Shown here piece after piece: positions 29,736 to 39,153 of a stretch of 64,000 bases of DNA. A model generated the notes under the pieces. The model saw only the letters and a program-made list of their open reading frames with translations, searched no databases and had not been told where the DNA came from. The stretch lies in the NCBI GenBank assembly GCA_027486585.1, contig JAIXOU010000011.1, positions 1-64,000 of the forward strand, given 5' to 3'. A program made the position numbers and the translations under genes. Source of the DNA: Verrucomicrobiaceae bacterium (GTDB lineage Bacteria; Verrucomicrobiota; Verrucomicrobiia; Verrucomicrobiales; Verrucomicrobiaceae). Position 1 is the first letter of the stretch; the number at the start of each line of letters is the position of its first letter.

Positions 29736-29787
29736 AGCTGAGGTTGAATAGGCTCGGGGAACGCCATATCTGAGAGTCTCTTGATCT

Positions 29788-30495
29788 ATGAACGCACCCA
29801 AAGAACACGGACCTCGCCGCGAACTGAAATCTCGCGACACTGCTTGGGCTAGAAGTTTGGCTAAAGTGGCTTGTGCTTCAGGCATCACACCCAATGCCAT
29901 CTCCGTGATCAGCATGGTTTTTGCAGCTGGTGCATGGGCCTGTTTTTATTATGCGCCAGATATGCTGACAGCCCCCAGTGCCTGTCTTTTATGGATCGGT
30001 GCAGTAGCCTGCATTCAGCTGCGTTTGCTCTGCAATCTGATGGACGGCATGGTCGCTGTGGAAGGTGGCAAAGCTAGCCTCACAGGGCCGATTTACAACG
30101 AAGCCCCAGATCGCATCGCCGATGTGCTGATACTTGTCGGGGCAGGGTATAGCACCAATGTGGTTCCAGGAGTGATCAAGCTTTTTGATGCTCTGCCTCT
30201 CGGCTGGACCTGTGCTCTGCTAGCCATGGGAACTGCGTATCTGCGCCTGCTCCAAGGAACCCTCACTGGCAAACAAAGCTTCATGGGACCGATGGCCAAA
30301 CAGCATCGCATGGCTGTTTTAACCATTGGTACGCTGTATGCCACTGGTGAACAATGGTTCTCTAAAGCTGCGGTGGCGGATGATCACATTCATGGCATCA
30401 AAATTGCCCTGATTGTGATTGCGGTTGGTGCTGTCGTGACCTGCCTGCGTCGATTGTCGTTGACGGTGATTTTGCTTAAAGAGTCTTCAAGATGA
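29788..30495 (+). CDS. CDP-alcohol phosphatidyltransferase-like membrane protein
   Basis: This 235-residue protein has about five membrane helices and the spacing of the CDP-OH-P transferase motif D-x2-D-G-x2-A-R-x8-G-x3-D-x3-D. Here it reads N83-LM-D86-G87-MV-A90-V91, then G100, N104 and D108, so two of four metal aspartates are Asn and the Arg is Val. Spacing is exact, but the chemistry may differ. The gene has no clear tie to the nitrate genes. Its 3' end overlaps the MOSC gene by nine bases in convergent orientation. Confidence 0.78.
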   Translation: MNAPKEHGPRRELKSRDTAWARSLAKVACASGITPNAISVISMVFAAGAWACFYYAPDMLTAPSACLLWIGAVACIQLRLLCNLMDGMVAVEGGKASLTGPIYNEAPDRIADVLILVGAGYSTNVVPGVIKLFDALPLGWTCALLAMGTAYLRLLQGTLTGKQSFMGPMAKQHRMAVLTIGTLYATGEQWFSKAAVADDHIHGIKIALIVIAVGAVVTCLRRLSLTVILLKESSR

Positions 30496-30945
30496 TTTCT
30501 TGAGCACTCCATCACTGAGGATCTTGGCGCGCAGTCCGCCGTGGCCTTTCATGGCTTCTTCGGCGCCTTCGGCAAAGGCCTGATTCATCCAGTAGCAGGG
30601 AGTGCTTTCTTGAGTGCCTAAAAAGCGTATGCCTTGGATTTCAAACTCTTGACCGATCAGCGCATTGAGGTCCACACCACGAGTGATGATGTTTCGGCGG
30701 AAGATGGATGGCGGCAGGTCAGTGATCTGGAATTGGGCACAGAGCCGCTCATAGACCTCATGAGAGAAGAAGGTCACCTGACCTTTGTAGTCTTCTTTGA
30801 ATCCAAAGAAGCGATCTCCCACAATGCCTTTGCCAGCGACGCATTGGATGCTTTCCAGCTCCGTCATGGGTGACTCTCCAGCAGGCTGCCCGTGGTGCCC
30901 AAAGTAATTGTGATCAGGTGAAATGTAGAGGTGAAGAAGCTGCAT
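30487..30945 (-). CDS. MOSC domain protein
   Basis: This 152-residue single-domain MOSC protein (molybdenum-cofactor sulfurase C-terminal fold) contains the conserved Cys117 (ESTPCYWM) and an RRNI-TRG loop (83-90). MOSC proteins bind or transfer sulfur to the molybdenum cofactor. It lies near the molybdenum nitrate reductase but on the opposite strand, so a functional link is only suggested. The overlap with the preceding gene is short and convergent. Confidence 0.85.
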   Translation of the reverse strand: MQLLHLYISPDHNYFGHHGQPAGESPMTELESIQCVAGKGIVGDRFFGFKEDYKGQVTFFSHEVYERLCAQFQITDLPPSIFRRNIITRGVDLNALIGQEFEIQGIRFLGTQESTPCYWMNQAFAEGAEEAMKGHGGLRAKILSDGVLKKSS

Positions 30946-31029
30946 GACTCACTTTCACACATCACGGGCAAAGCGCCAAATTAGAATCAAAGCTTTGCGT
31001 TCAGGCAACTTTGCGTGCCAAATAGCTGC

Positions 31030-32058
31030 ATGAACGAAGATCAGATCATTCGCATCGGTATTGTGGGCGCAGGTGGCATCGTGAAGCAGCGGCATCTGAT
31101 GGGATTGCGTGCTCTGCCGAAGGTGCAAATCACGGCCGTGGCAAACTCGACGCTGGAAAGCGCGGAGGCCTTCTGTCGTGAGTTTGCGCCTGAGGCCCAA
31201 GCCATCGCCCGCTGGGAAGACGTGGTGGATAATGAAAACGTGGACGTCGTCTGGATTGGCGCTCATCCCCATATGCATCATGACGCTACGATCTATGGCC
31301 TGCAATGCGGAAAGCACGTTTTCACTCAGGCACGCATGGCGGCCAGTCTGCAGGAGGCGGAACGCATGTGGGAAAAAGCTCTGAGTTCGCCCTCACTGGT
31401 TACGGGCATCTGTCCCGCACCTCATGGCATGAAGGGCGGCGAGATGGTGAAGAAGCTGCTCGATGAAGGTGCTATCGGCAGGCCCTTCCACGCCTTGCTT
31501 CACAGTTTCAATGCTGGCTGGCTGGACGCTACTCAACCCGCGCACTGGCGGCAAAAGGCTGAAATCAGCGGCGTGCAGATTTTGACCCTCGGTATCTACA
31601 CGGAAGTCTTGCAGCGCTGGCTCGGACACATTGTTGAGGTTGAAGCTCGTGGTGAAGTGGCCATTCCCGAGCGCGGTGGTTATAGTGTGGAGATCCCCGA
31701 CTTTGTACAGGTGATGGCTCGCTTCCGTAGTGGCCTAGAGGCAACGATGCTCTTCAGCGGTGTGGCGGCTCATGCACCCACGGATAAACTCTGGCTGTTT
31801 GGCAGCGAGGGCACGCTTTGCTATGATTTTGTGACTGAAGAAGTCTCGCTCGGCAAAGCTGGTGGCGCGATGGACATCGTACCTTTGCCCTATGCAATGC
31901 AGCGTGAGTGGACCGTTGAGCGTGACTTCATCCAGGCAGTGCGTGATCCGCAGGCCCCACGTCCTAAGCCCGACTTCACGGAAGGCGTCTGTTATATGCG
32001 TGTCGTCGAAGCGGTTTGGGAGGCGATGGAGACTCGGGCGGCTGTAAAGTGCGCATGA
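31030..32058 (+). CDS. Gfo/Idh/MocA-family oxidoreductase
   Basis: This is an NAD(P)-dependent sugar or inositol dehydrogenase-like protein of 342 residues. The Rossmann nucleotide-binding loop IGIVGAGGIVKQRHL is at the start, and the catalytic-lysine EKP-type motif is not clear: KHVFTQARMA replaces the usual EKP segment, which is odd. GTG 31015 could be the start, but ATG 31030 (MNEDQIIRIG) looks better. It is followed 32 bases later by the dipeptidase gene. The substrate is unknown. Confidence 0.85.
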   Translation: MNEDQIIRIGIVGAGGIVKQRHLMGLRALPKVQITAVANSTLESAEAFCREFAPEAQAIARWEDVVDNENVDVVWIGAHPHMHHDATIYGLQCGKHVFTQARMAASLQEAERMWEKALSSPSLVTGICPAPHGMKGGEMVKKLLDEGAIGRPFHALLHSFNAGWLDATQPAHWRQKAEISGVQILTLGIYTEVLQRWLGHIVEVEARGEVAIPERGGYSVEIPDFVQVMARFRSGLEATMLFSGVAAHAPTDKLWLFGSEGTLCYDFVTEEVSLGKAGGAMDIVPLPYAMQREWTVERDFIQAVRDPQAPRPKPDFTEGVCYMRVVEAVWEAMETRAAVKCA

Positions 32059-32090
32059 TTTACGCTCATCACGACGTTTTTTAAAGTCTC

Positions 32091-33161
32091 ATGCTTACTT
32101 TTGACGCCCACCTCGATCTAAGTCTCAACGCCCTCGAATACAATCGCGATCTCCGGCTGCCGGTGCATGAGATCAGGCGGCGGGAGAAAGGCATGACTGA
32201 TCTTAAAGGCCGCGCAGCAGGCACCACGGCCTTTCCTGAAATGCGCCAGACAGAGATGGGCATCTGCGTGGCCACACAGTTGGCCGGATGCATGAAGGGA
32301 GCGCGTCCGATGGCGGACTGGATGTCCCCTGAGCAAGCCTACGCTCAAACACAGGGTCAGCTAGCCTGGTATCGTGCCATGGAGGAGGCGGGGCAAATGC
32401 GGCAGATCATTGACCTGTGCGGACTGGAGGAAATGATCACTCTTTGGACCGATGGGAAGCCGCATGACGACAAGCCCATCGGCTACATCCTCAGCTTGGA
32501 AGGCGCCGACAGCATCCGCAGCGTGGGCCATTTGGAGCGCCACTGGGAGCAGGGATTGCGGGCCATGGGACCTGCGCATTATGGTGTGTGCCGATACGCC
32601 CTTGGTCACGATCAGATCGGCGGCCTAGCCCCAGAAGGAAAGGATCTCATTCGTGAAATGGATCGCCTGGGCATGATCCTTGATGTGACCCACCTTTCCG
32701 ATGGCTGTTTCTGGGATGCTTTGGATCTCTTTGAGGGAACGGTCTGGGCTAGTCATTCCAACTGCCGTGCATTGGTGCCAGACGTCCGCCAGTTCAGTGA
32801 TGATCAGATCAAAAAACTCATCGAGCGAGGTGCTGTCATCGGTGCCGCTCTGGATGCTTGGATGATGATCCCAGGCTGGGTCCGTGGTAAGACAACACCT
32901 CAGCTAACGGGCCTGAAACTGGAGGTCATGTGTGATCACATTGATCATGTCTGCCAGCTGGCCGGGAATGCCCTTCATAGTGGGATTGGCAGTGATTTGG
33001 ATGGAGGCTTCGGCATCGAGCAGACTCCCGTGGATCTAGATACCATCGCTGATCTCTCACGCCTGCCCGACATGCTGGCCAAACGAGGCTACAGCCAGAC
33101 GGATGTGGAAAACATTCTACACGGCAATTTCCTCCGCTTGCTGAAAAAAGCCTGGGCTTGA
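32091..33161 (+). CDS. membrane dipeptidase (peptidase M19 family)
   Basis: This 356-residue metallo-dipeptidase of the renal dipeptidase (M19) type has an N-terminal metal-binding H-x-D (DAHLDLSLNA). Further active-site signatures are DVTHLSDGCFWDAL, ASHSNCRAL and GIGSDLDGGFG. There is no signal peptide, so it is likely cytoplasmic. Physiological substrates are dipeptides or amino-acid conjugates, inferred from the family. Confidence 0.9.
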   Translation: MLTFDAHLDLSLNALEYNRDLRLPVHEIRRREKGMTDLKGRAAGTTAFPEMRQTEMGICVATQLAGCMKGARPMADWMSPEQAYAQTQGQLAWYRAMEEAGQMRQIIDLCGLEEMITLWTDGKPHDDKPIGYILSLEGADSIRSVGHLERHWEQGLRAMGPAHYGVCRYALGHDQIGGLAPEGKDLIREMDRLGMILDVTHLSDGCFWDALDLFEGTVWASHSNCRALVPDVRQFSDDQIKKLIERGAVIGAALDAWMMIPGWVRGKTTPQLTGLKLEVMCDHIDHVCQLAGNALHSGIGSDLDGGFGIEQTPVDLDTIADLSRLPDMLAKRGYSQTDVENILHGNFLRLLKKAWA

Positions 33162-33303
33162 TGTCAGGTTCTCTATTTTGAGACTTCTGTCGTTCTCGGA
33201 GGTAACTTCTTGACCTTTACCATGCTCAGACACTAACTGCACTTTGACACATCGACACGGCACGGCTCCTGCGTGCTAAGTCTTGACCGACCCCTTTTCT
33301 AAC

Positions 33304-33939
33304 ATGGCCTGCGCTAAAATTTCTCATCCATCCAGTCACCGCTCCTTCGGCGCACTGCTATGGGCGCTGCTTCTAGTGGTATGCACCGCCCCTGCCGCCC
33401 GTGCTTTTGATACTGTCGTCCTGGATGCAGGACATGGTGACTTTGACCGCGGAGCAGCCATTGGTTATGTCTATGAAAAGCACCTGGCGCTGGATACCAC
33501 ACGCCGAGTCGAAGAGTTGCTGAAAAAGGCCGGGCTAAAAGTCATCATGACCCGCTCGCGAGATGTGTTCATTCCTTTGCCTGGACGCGCCGCTGTGGGC
33601 AATCGCTACGGCAACGCGATTTTTGTCAGCATTCACTACAACTACAATCGCGGCGGCAGCGGTAGCGGTGTCGAGACCTACCACTACTCCACCAAGTCCT
33701 ACACCCTCGCCGCTTACATCCAGGCTTACCTCGTGCAGCGCACTAGCATGAGCAATCGTGGCGTCAAGCACGCCAGCTTTCACGTCATCCGCGAGACCAC
33801 AAGGAATCCAGCCGTGCTCGTTGAGTGTGGTTTTGTCAGCAATTCGACGGAACGCGGACGAATGATGACTGGGGAATTCCGCAAGCGCATCGCTGAAGGC
33901 ATCGCCCAGGGGATCGTCTCCTACAAGAAGGCTAACTAA
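33304..33939 (+). CDS. N-acetylmuramoyl-L-alanine amidase (Amidase_3)
   Basis: This 211-residue secreted peptidoglycan amidase has a signal peptide ending PAARA just before the mature start. The zinc ligands appear as LDAGHGDFDRG, then Glu in YEKHLALD, and SIHYNY; the catalytic Glu is in VLVECGFVSN. It cleaves the bond between muramic acid and L-alanine. The frame is open to a TTG at 33283, but the ATG at 33304 fits the signal peptide better. It lies eight bases before the NnrD/E gene. Confidence 0.9.
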   Translation: MACAKISHPSSHRSFGALLWALLLVVCTAPAARAFDTVVLDAGHGDFDRGAAIGYVYEKHLALDTTRRVEELLKKAGLKVIMTRSRDVFIPLPGRAAVGNRYGNAIFVSIHYNYNRGGSGSGVETYHYSTKSYTLAAYIQAYLVQRTSMSNRGVKHASFHVIRETTRNPAVLVECGFVSNSTERGRMMTGEFRKRIAEGIAQGIVSYKKAN

Positions 33940-33947
33940 GTACGCTC

Positions 33948-35420
33948 ATGCTTGTCACCTGTCAGCAGATGCAGGAGATCGAGCAGCAGGCTTTTGTTCG
34001 CGGCATTCAGGCCAGTGATCTTATGGAGATCGCTGGCTGCGGTATCGCTCAGGAGATTGCGAAGCTCTTTCCGCAGCCAGGCACGCTCATCCTTTATCTC
34101 GGCGGTGGTAACAATGCAGGAGATGCTCTTGTGGCCGCGCGTGAACTGCAAAAACTGGGCTGGCAGCTTTTGGCACGTCTTAGTGTTGCGCCCGAAGTGA
34201 TGAAAACACTGCCACGGCTTCATCTAGACCATCTCTCGGACATGCCACGCCTCACCGCGCCGCCTGTTCGTTTTGAAAAGCACCCCGTTTTAGCCATAGA
34301 TGGCCTGCTTGGTATCGGCACGCGTGGCGAGTTGCGGCCTGCCATGCGTGCAATGACTGCTGAGTTGAATGCGCTGCGTTTAAAGCATCACGCGGTGACC
34401 GTAGCCATGGATCTACCCAGTGGTTTGAATGCAGACACTGGTATCCCTTGTGAAGACTGTGTCGTGGCCGATGTCACGATCACGATTGGTTACGCCAAAC
34501 AAGGCCTTGTGGCTGATCGTGCTACCGCTCACGTCGGTCGGTTGGCGCTGGTGTGTTTGCCCAACTTGGAAGAGAGAAAGGATAGTGTGCCGCGATCCAT
34601 GCTCACGCCTGAACTAATGCGTGATTGGCTACCAAGGCGTGCTTTCGACTTTCATAAAGGTCAGGCAGGTCGTGTGGGCATCCTAGCTGGATCACCAGGT
34701 TTTCTTGGCGCTGCGGAGATGGCCTGTCGTGGTGCTTTGCGCGCAGGAGCGGGGCTTGTCACCCTGATCGTCAAAGAAGATACCTACAGCCTGCTGGCAA
34801 CACGGCTGCCGCCTGAAGTGATGGTGAAAGTCGTCAAAGACTATCGTGAAGTCTTATCCATGCGTTTTGATGCCCTCGCCATTGGCCCAGGGCTAGGCTT
34901 TGATCATGAAGTGGAAATCATGTCAGTGATTCGTGAGGCGTCACCTAGCGCTGTGATAGATGCCGACGCTATCACGATGGCCGCCAAAGAACCCGCAGTC
35001 TTAAAGGCCGGTCTTCGCCTGCTGACGCCACATCCGGGTGAAATGGCACGCCTTAGACCAGATCTCAGTCATTTGGAGCGAACCGAGCAGGTGGAAAGTG
35101 CAGCTGAATATTTCAAGCCACACACAATCCTGTTCAAAGGTGCCCGCACCGTGATTGCCTCTATGCATGAAGAAACCTTCTACAATACCACCGGTCATCC
35201 CGGTATGGCCACGGGAGGCATGGGTGATGTGCTCACCGGCGTCTGTGCAGCCCTCATCGGGCAGGGGATTCCCGTTCATCAAGCCGGAGCAATCGGGGCA
35301 TGGGTTTGTGGTCGTGCTGCAGAAATGGCGGCTCAAAGACAAGCGCAAATTTCGATTCTTCCCACAGATGTGATTGATCATTTAGGCCGTGCCTTTCTTG
35401 ATTTGCAGTCGGGTGCATAA
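33948..35420 (+). CDS. nnrD: bifunctional NAD(P)H-hydrate epimerase / ADP-dependent dehydratase
   Basis: This 490-residue repair enzyme converts damaged hydrated NAD(P)H back to NAD(P)H. The N-domain (about 1-215) is the YjeF_N epimerase (GGGNNAGDALVAARELQ). The C-domain (about 225-490) is the ribokinase-like dehydratase, with TPHPGEMARL, KGARTVIA and HPGMATGGMGDVLTG. Fusion of both activities is common in bacteria. Confidence 0.93.
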   Translation: MLVTCQQMQEIEQQAFVRGIQASDLMEIAGCGIAQEIAKLFPQPGTLILYLGGGNNAGDALVAARELQKLGWQLLARLSVAPEVMKTLPRLHLDHLSDMPRLTAPPVRFEKHPVLAIDGLLGIGTRGELRPAMRAMTAELNALRLKHHAVTVAMDLPSGLNADTGIPCEDCVVADVTITIGYAKQGLVADRATAHVGRLALVCLPNLEERKDSVPRSMLTPELMRDWLPRRAFDFHKGQAGRVGILAGSPGFLGAAEMACRGALRAGAGLVTLIVKEDTYSLLATRLPPEVMVKVVKDYREVLSMRFDALAIGPGLGFDHEVEIMSVIREASPSAVIDADAITMAAKEPAVLKAGLRLLTPHPGEMARLRPDLSHLERTEQVESAAEYFKPHTILFKGARTVIASMHEETFYNTTGHPGMATGGMGDVLTGVCAALIGQGIPVHQAGAIGAWVCGRAAEMAAQRQAQISILPTDVIDHLGRAFLDLQSGA

Positions 35421-35476
35421 TCTGGTGACTTTCCTCTGACCTTGAAGATAAGGCAGATCTGCGCCATTCATCTCAC

Positions 35477-35947
35477 ATGTCTCACCGCCACACTCTTACC
35501 GAGCGCGTCCAGTTTGCCGATACCGATATGGCTGGCATCGTCCATTTCTCCAATTTTTTCCGTTACATGGAGCGGGTCGAGCATGATTTTTTCCGCTCGC
35601 TTGAGCTTTCTATTCGCGAAGATCCTGCAAAGATCCCCGCTGAAGAATGTGTCGGTTGGCCGCGTGTCCATGCCTCCTGTGATTATAAGGCACCGTTGTT
35701 TTTTGAAGAACAGTTTACCATGGAGTTGCTGGTTGAAGAAGTCCGTACGAAGACCGTGCGTTACCTGATCCGCTTTTGGAAATTGACCGGTGAACTCTGT
35801 GCTGAGGGTCGCATCATCGCTGCCTGCGTGCGCCGAGAGGCTGCCACAGGTAAAATGAAAGCGGTCGAGATTCCTGCCAGATGTTTGGCTAAGATCGAGG
35901 TCGCCCCAGCAGAGCTGTTGGCAGCGGCTTCAGCTCCGAGCAGATAA
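35477..35947 (+). CDS. acyl-CoA thioesterase (YbgC / 4-HBA-CoA thioesterase family)
   Basis: This 156-residue hot-dog-fold thioesterase has the active-site block FADTDMAGIVHFSNFFRYM, in which Asp17 is the expected catalytic acid. Such enzymes hydrolyse short acyl-CoA esters and often accompany Tol-Pal genes, which are not seen here. It converges with the kinase-like gene, five bases apart. Confidence 0.9.
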   Translation: MSHRHTLTERVQFADTDMAGIVHFSNFFRYMERVEHDFFRSLELSIREDPAKIPAEECVGWPRVHASCDYKAPLFFEEQFTMELLVEEVRTKTVRYLIRFWKLTGELCAEGRIIAACVRREAATGKMKAVEIPARCLAKIEVAPAELLAAASAPSR

Positions 35948-35952
35948 AGAGG

Positions 35953-36678
35953 TTAGGCTTCCTTCATGAATTCGATGAGCCGCTCACGCATGAAGGTATC
36001 TGGTATGATTGGCACGATGTCGATAGGCACCAATTCATCACCGCAGATAAGGATGTTGCTCTGTCCGACATCAAAAAGCGCGATGTTTTGAGTTGGGTGA
36101 AACCAGCGTGTCGGGTCATCGTAGGCATCAGAACGCACGGGCTTAAATCCCATGCCGCGCAGGTAGGTATTGATTTCTTTCCATGTGGCATTGCGTGCAT
36201 CATACCAGCGCTGTGTCGTTACGATGCTGAACAGTCCATTGAGGTGGGTGAATCCCGCCAAGCCATTCAAGCCTGGTGAAAGCTGATCCATCAGATGAAG
36301 TCGCTGTAAATACTGGGCTGGTGTGGCCGGGCGCATCTCAAAGCACTCGTCAGCCATGGAGGAGACGATGTTTTGCGGGCAGTAAGGCCAAAAACCAAAC
36401 TTCTGACCTTTGGTGGCTTTGAAGACAGTTCCGGCGAATGGTTCAGGACGAAAAATATCATGTTCCATACGCCCGCGTTTTTGTTCGCCTAAGATAGAAG
36501 TATCCAGCCAAAGCTGATGTTGTTCTACCCAAGACGTTAGAAGCGCCAGCTGCCGATCACGTTCTAGCGCGAACCCTGCGGGCGTCCAAGGCTGCGGTTG
36601 ATTTGCTCCGACATCTCGTCCGATGAGATCAAGGGCTGCTTGGACGCTAAGGCTTCCATTTGTTCGCGGGTCATCCAT
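35953..36678 (-). CDS. putative polyvalent-protein-type kinase-like protein
   Basis: This 241-residue protein has a sequence pattern recalling the small serine/threonine/tyrosine kinases of phage and plasmid polyvalent proteins: RQLALLTSWVEQHQLW, then RGRMEHDIF, and finally FDVGQSNILICGDELVPIDI. I recall this pattern but could not search it, so the match is tentative. The N-terminal 38 codons overlap the upstream small gene in another frame. The first downstream in-frame Met is near residue 71, and no GTG or TTG start lies between in the part I read. Confidence 0.6.
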   Translation of the reverse strand: MDDPRTNGSLSVQAALDLIGRDVGANQPQPWTPAGFALERDRQLALLTSWVEQHQLWLDTSILGEQKRGRMEHDIFRPEPFAGTVFKATKGQKFGFWPYCPQNIVSSMADECFEMRPATPAQYLQRLHLMDQLSPGLNGLAGFTHLNGLFSIVTTQRWYDARNATWKEINTYLRGMGFKPVRSDAYDDPTRWFHPTQNIALFDVGQSNILICGDELVPIDIVPIIPDTFMRERLIEFMKEA

Positions 36679-36785
36679 GGTCGCACAGGTTCGAATGTGG
36701 GTTGGACAGGCTCTGGCTGAGTTTTTGCGACAGCTTTCCCTAGAGGGTGCTCCAAGCTGGTCTTGCGGGTGATGATAGCTGGCAT
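36564..36785 (-). CDS. small protein upstream of and overlapping the kinase-like gene
   Basis: This is a 73-residue acidic/basic mixed protein with a helical C-half (MTREQMEALASKQPLISSDE). It ends at a TAG inside the next gene, giving a 115-base overlap in a different frame. The N-terminus is short and polar. It may be an antitoxin-like or regulatory partner, or a spurious frame. A perfect 10-bp palindrome lies just upstream of the start. Confidence 0.45.
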   Translation of the reverse strand: MPAIITRKTSLEHPLGKAVAKTQPEPVQPTFEPVRPWMTREQMEALASKQPLISSDEMSEQINRSLGRPQGSR

Positions 36786-36791
36786 GAGTCT

Positions 36792-36801
36792 ATGCTAGCA
36801 T
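36792..36801. promoter_or_regulatory. 10-bp palindrome before the small gene
   Basis: ATGCTAGCAT is a perfect palindrome six bases ahead of the start codon on the (-) strand, so it overlaps the ribosome-binding region. It could be an autoregulatory operator, but a 10-base palindrome can occur by chance. Confidence 0.35.
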
Positions 36802-36914
36802 TGAGATCCATTTTCGCAACGATCAAGTCAGGTCATGATCCCGCATCCTCAAAGGCGCATCCACTGTGTAGAAGCGGGGAATCACCAACAGAATTAGGGT
36901 CGGGTAGATAAAAA

Positions 36915-36944
36915 AAGAGCGCGGATCTTTCGATCCGCGCTCTT
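36915..36944 (-). terminator. ilvC intrinsic terminator
   Basis: A perfect 13-bp stem with a TTTC loop (AAGAGCGCGGATC on one arm) lies 30 bases past the ilvC stop. The adjacent A-run on the + strand becomes a U-tract in the ilvC transcript, as an intrinsic terminator requires. Confidence 0.92.
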
Positions 36945-36974
36945 CAAATGGGGCGATTTTAGCTCGCCAAAAAC

Positions 36975-38003
36975 TTACGCGTAGCTGGCTTGTTGGCCTT
37001 TGATGTCACGCTTCTTGATCCATGGCATCAGGCTGCGGAGGCGGGCGCCGGTCTTCTCGATCGGATGCTTCTCACCGTCTTTAAGCAGCTTGTTGAAGGT
37101 CTTGTAACCGCTCTCTGTTTCAGCGATCCATTCCTTGGCGAACTTGCCATTTTGGATTTCTTTGAGAGCAGCTTTCATGCGCTTCTTGACACCTGCGTCG
37201 ATGATCTTTGGACCGACTTTGACGTCACCCCACTTAGCAGTCTCCGAGATGGAGAAGCGCATGCCGGCGATGCCAGACTCGTTCATCAGATCAACAATGA
37301 GTTTCAGCTCATGCAAGCACTCGAAGTAGGCCATTTCTGGAGCGTAGCCAGCTTCAACCAGCACTTCGAAACCAGCCTGAACGAGGGCGCTTGTGCCGCC
37401 GCAAAGAACCGTCTGCTCACCGAAGAGATCGGTTTCAGTTTCTTCTTTGAAGGTGGTCTCAAGGACGCCACCGCGGGTGCCGCCGACGCCGTGTGCCCAG
37501 GCAAGGGCGATCTTCTTGGCGTTCTTGTCAGCGTCTTGATAGACCGCGATCAGAGCAGGTACGCCTTTTCCTTCGGTGTATTGACGACGGACGATGTGAC
37601 CAGGGCCTTTTGGAGCGACCATGATGACGTTGATGTCTTTTGGTGGAACGACCGTCTTGTAATGAATGGCAAAGCCATGGGAGAAAAGGAGAGTCTTACC
37701 TTTGACCAGATTTGGAGCGATATCTGCTTTATAGACGCCACCGATCTTGGTGTCCGGGACGGCAACGAAGATGACGTCAGCCAGCTTTACAGCTTCGGCT
37801 GTGTCATAAACCTTGAAGCCTTTTTCTTTGGCTACTTCACGGCTTTTGCTTTTGGCATACAGACCGATGATGACGTTAACGCCGCTTTCCTTCAGGTTAA
37901 GAGCGTGAGCATGGCCCTGTGAGCCGAAGCCGATGACGGCGCAGGTTTTGCCTTTGAGTGGCGCCAGGCTGGCGTCCTTTTCAGTATAGATTTTAGCGGG
38001 CAT
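36975..38003 (-). CDS. ilvC: ketol-acid reductoisomerase
   Basis: This is the second step of branched-chain amino-acid synthesis, an NADPH-dependent rearrangement and reduction of acetolactate. At 342 residues it is a class I enzyme. The nucleotide loop is [17 protein letters not shown], and the metal-binding region includes [12 protein letters not shown] and [15 protein letters not shown]. The start is ATG 38003. A strong terminator follows. No other ilv gene is adjacent. Confidence 0.97.
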   Translation of the reverse strand: MPAKIYTEKDASLAPLKGKTCAVIGFGSQGHAHALNLKESGVNVIIGLYAKSKSREVAKEKGFKVYDTAEAVKLADVIFVAVPDTKIGGVYKADIAPNLVKGKTLLFSHGFAIHYKTVVPPKDINVIMVAPKGPGHIVRRQYTEGKGVPALIAVYQDADKNAKKIALAWAHGVGGTRGGVLETTFKEETETDLFGEQTVLCGGTSALVQAGFEVLVEAGYAPEMAYFECLHELKLIVDLMNESGIAGMRFSISETAKWGDVKVGPKIIDAGVKKRMKAALKEIQNGKFAKEWIAETESGYKTFNKLLKDGEKHPIEKTGARLRSLMPWIKKRDIKGQQASYA

Positions 38004-38059
38004 TAGTTAGTATGGGTCAGGTTTGAGGGCGCGCAGAGTGGTGCAACTGGGTGAAATGG

Positions 38060-39004
38060 TCAAGAGGGAGTTAGCGGACGGGCCGTTCTTCGCCAAACTA
38101 AAAGCCAGACACCGCCGATGAGACCCCACAGGCCAATGGCGGCAAAGCCGAGCAACGACAAGGTCAGTGAATCCACGTTTTTAAGGGGTAGCCAGTGGAT
38201 CAGTAGGCCTTCACGTATGCCCAGTCCACTAACACTCACTGGCACCGACGCGGCAAAATCCACGGCGGGCATGATGCCCAGAAAAAAGGGCAAATTGAGC
38301 TGCGCGCCCACACAATGCGCTGCCGCCCAATAGGCCGCGTAGGCACAGGCTGTGCTCAGGACTGACACCGCAAAGCCTGAAAATAACCAAGGATGCCGAA
38401 AAGTTCCGGCATAAAGGGGGGAGATCCAGGTCGAGATTTTAGCCAATCCGCGTATTCGAGAGATGAGCCGCTGGATGGGTGGTTCCATGATGACTCCCAG
38501 GCCGAGAATGGTGACAATTACCAGCCACGGCAAAAGGCGGTCCACCGCAGTGACGACGTTGATTGGCAGGGTGCCGTTTCTGCCAAAGATACAATAGAGA
38601 AGCACGCCTCCGAGGAGTCCGCTGACATGATCCATCAGGAGAGAGCCCAGGATGGCCCCGCGCTTACTTGGGAAATGCTGGGACAAATGTAGGAGCCTCA
38701 CTCCATCTGCGCCCAAGGGGCCTAGGAAGTAGAGATTGAAGAAATCCGCAAAGAACGTCAGGCGTAGCAGATCGCCAAAGCCAACTTTGATCTCATAAAC
38801 TCTGAGAAACCACCACCAGCGTGCTGCCCAGCCCAGGATGGAAAGGCCGCCAAACACAAAGGCCGCCACCAGCCAGTACAGATCCAATTGGGCCCACGAA
38901 AAGGTCTGCCATTCTTCAAAGCGTAGTTGCCGCGACACCCAAATCATCAGCCCAACCGCGCAGAGAAAGCGCAGGCAGAGTGAAAGGTTGCGGTAAGAGT
39001 ACAT
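38060..39004 (-). CDS. lysylphosphatidylglycerol synthase-type membrane protein (YbhN/AglD-like)
   Basis: This 314-residue protein has about eight membrane helices and conserved short motifs of the LPG_synthase_TM family (FNLYFLGPLGADGVRLLHL, VSVSGLGIREGLLIHW). There is no soluble transferase domain, so it is the membrane-flippase-like form only. It may move a lipid or glycolipid. It is divergent from the sulfatase gene. Confidence 0.85.
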   Translation of the reverse strand: MYSYRNLSLCLRFLCAVGLMIWVSRQLRFEEWQTFSWAQLDLYWLVAAFVFGGLSILGWAARWWWFLRVYEIKVGFGDLLRLTFFADFFNLYFLGPLGADGVRLLHLSQHFPSKRGAILGSLLMDHVSGLLGGVLLYCIFGRNGTLPINVVTAVDRLLPWLVIVTILGLGVIMEPPIQRLISRIRGLAKISTWISPLYAGTFRHPWLFSGFAVSVLSTACAYAAYWAAAHCVGAQLNLPFFLGIMPAVDFAASVPVSVSGLGIREGLLIHWLPLKNVDSLTLSLLGFAAIGLWGLIGGVWLLVWRRTARPLTPS

Positions 39005-39153
39005 GCCTTATCAATGATCGTGGTTATTCGTTTGTTATTAGCAGACAACGGTAAGCGCTCAAAACAAACGTTCTGATAGCACATCCGTCTAGCTTTAGGA
39101 ATCCACACTTGATTGTCAGATTTCGGCCAAATGCTCGTTCACTAGTTCCATCC

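Noticed and set aside
36990-37922. 310-codon frame opposite ilvC
   Set aside because: It mirrors the conserved ilvC codons on the other strand and has no independent family match.
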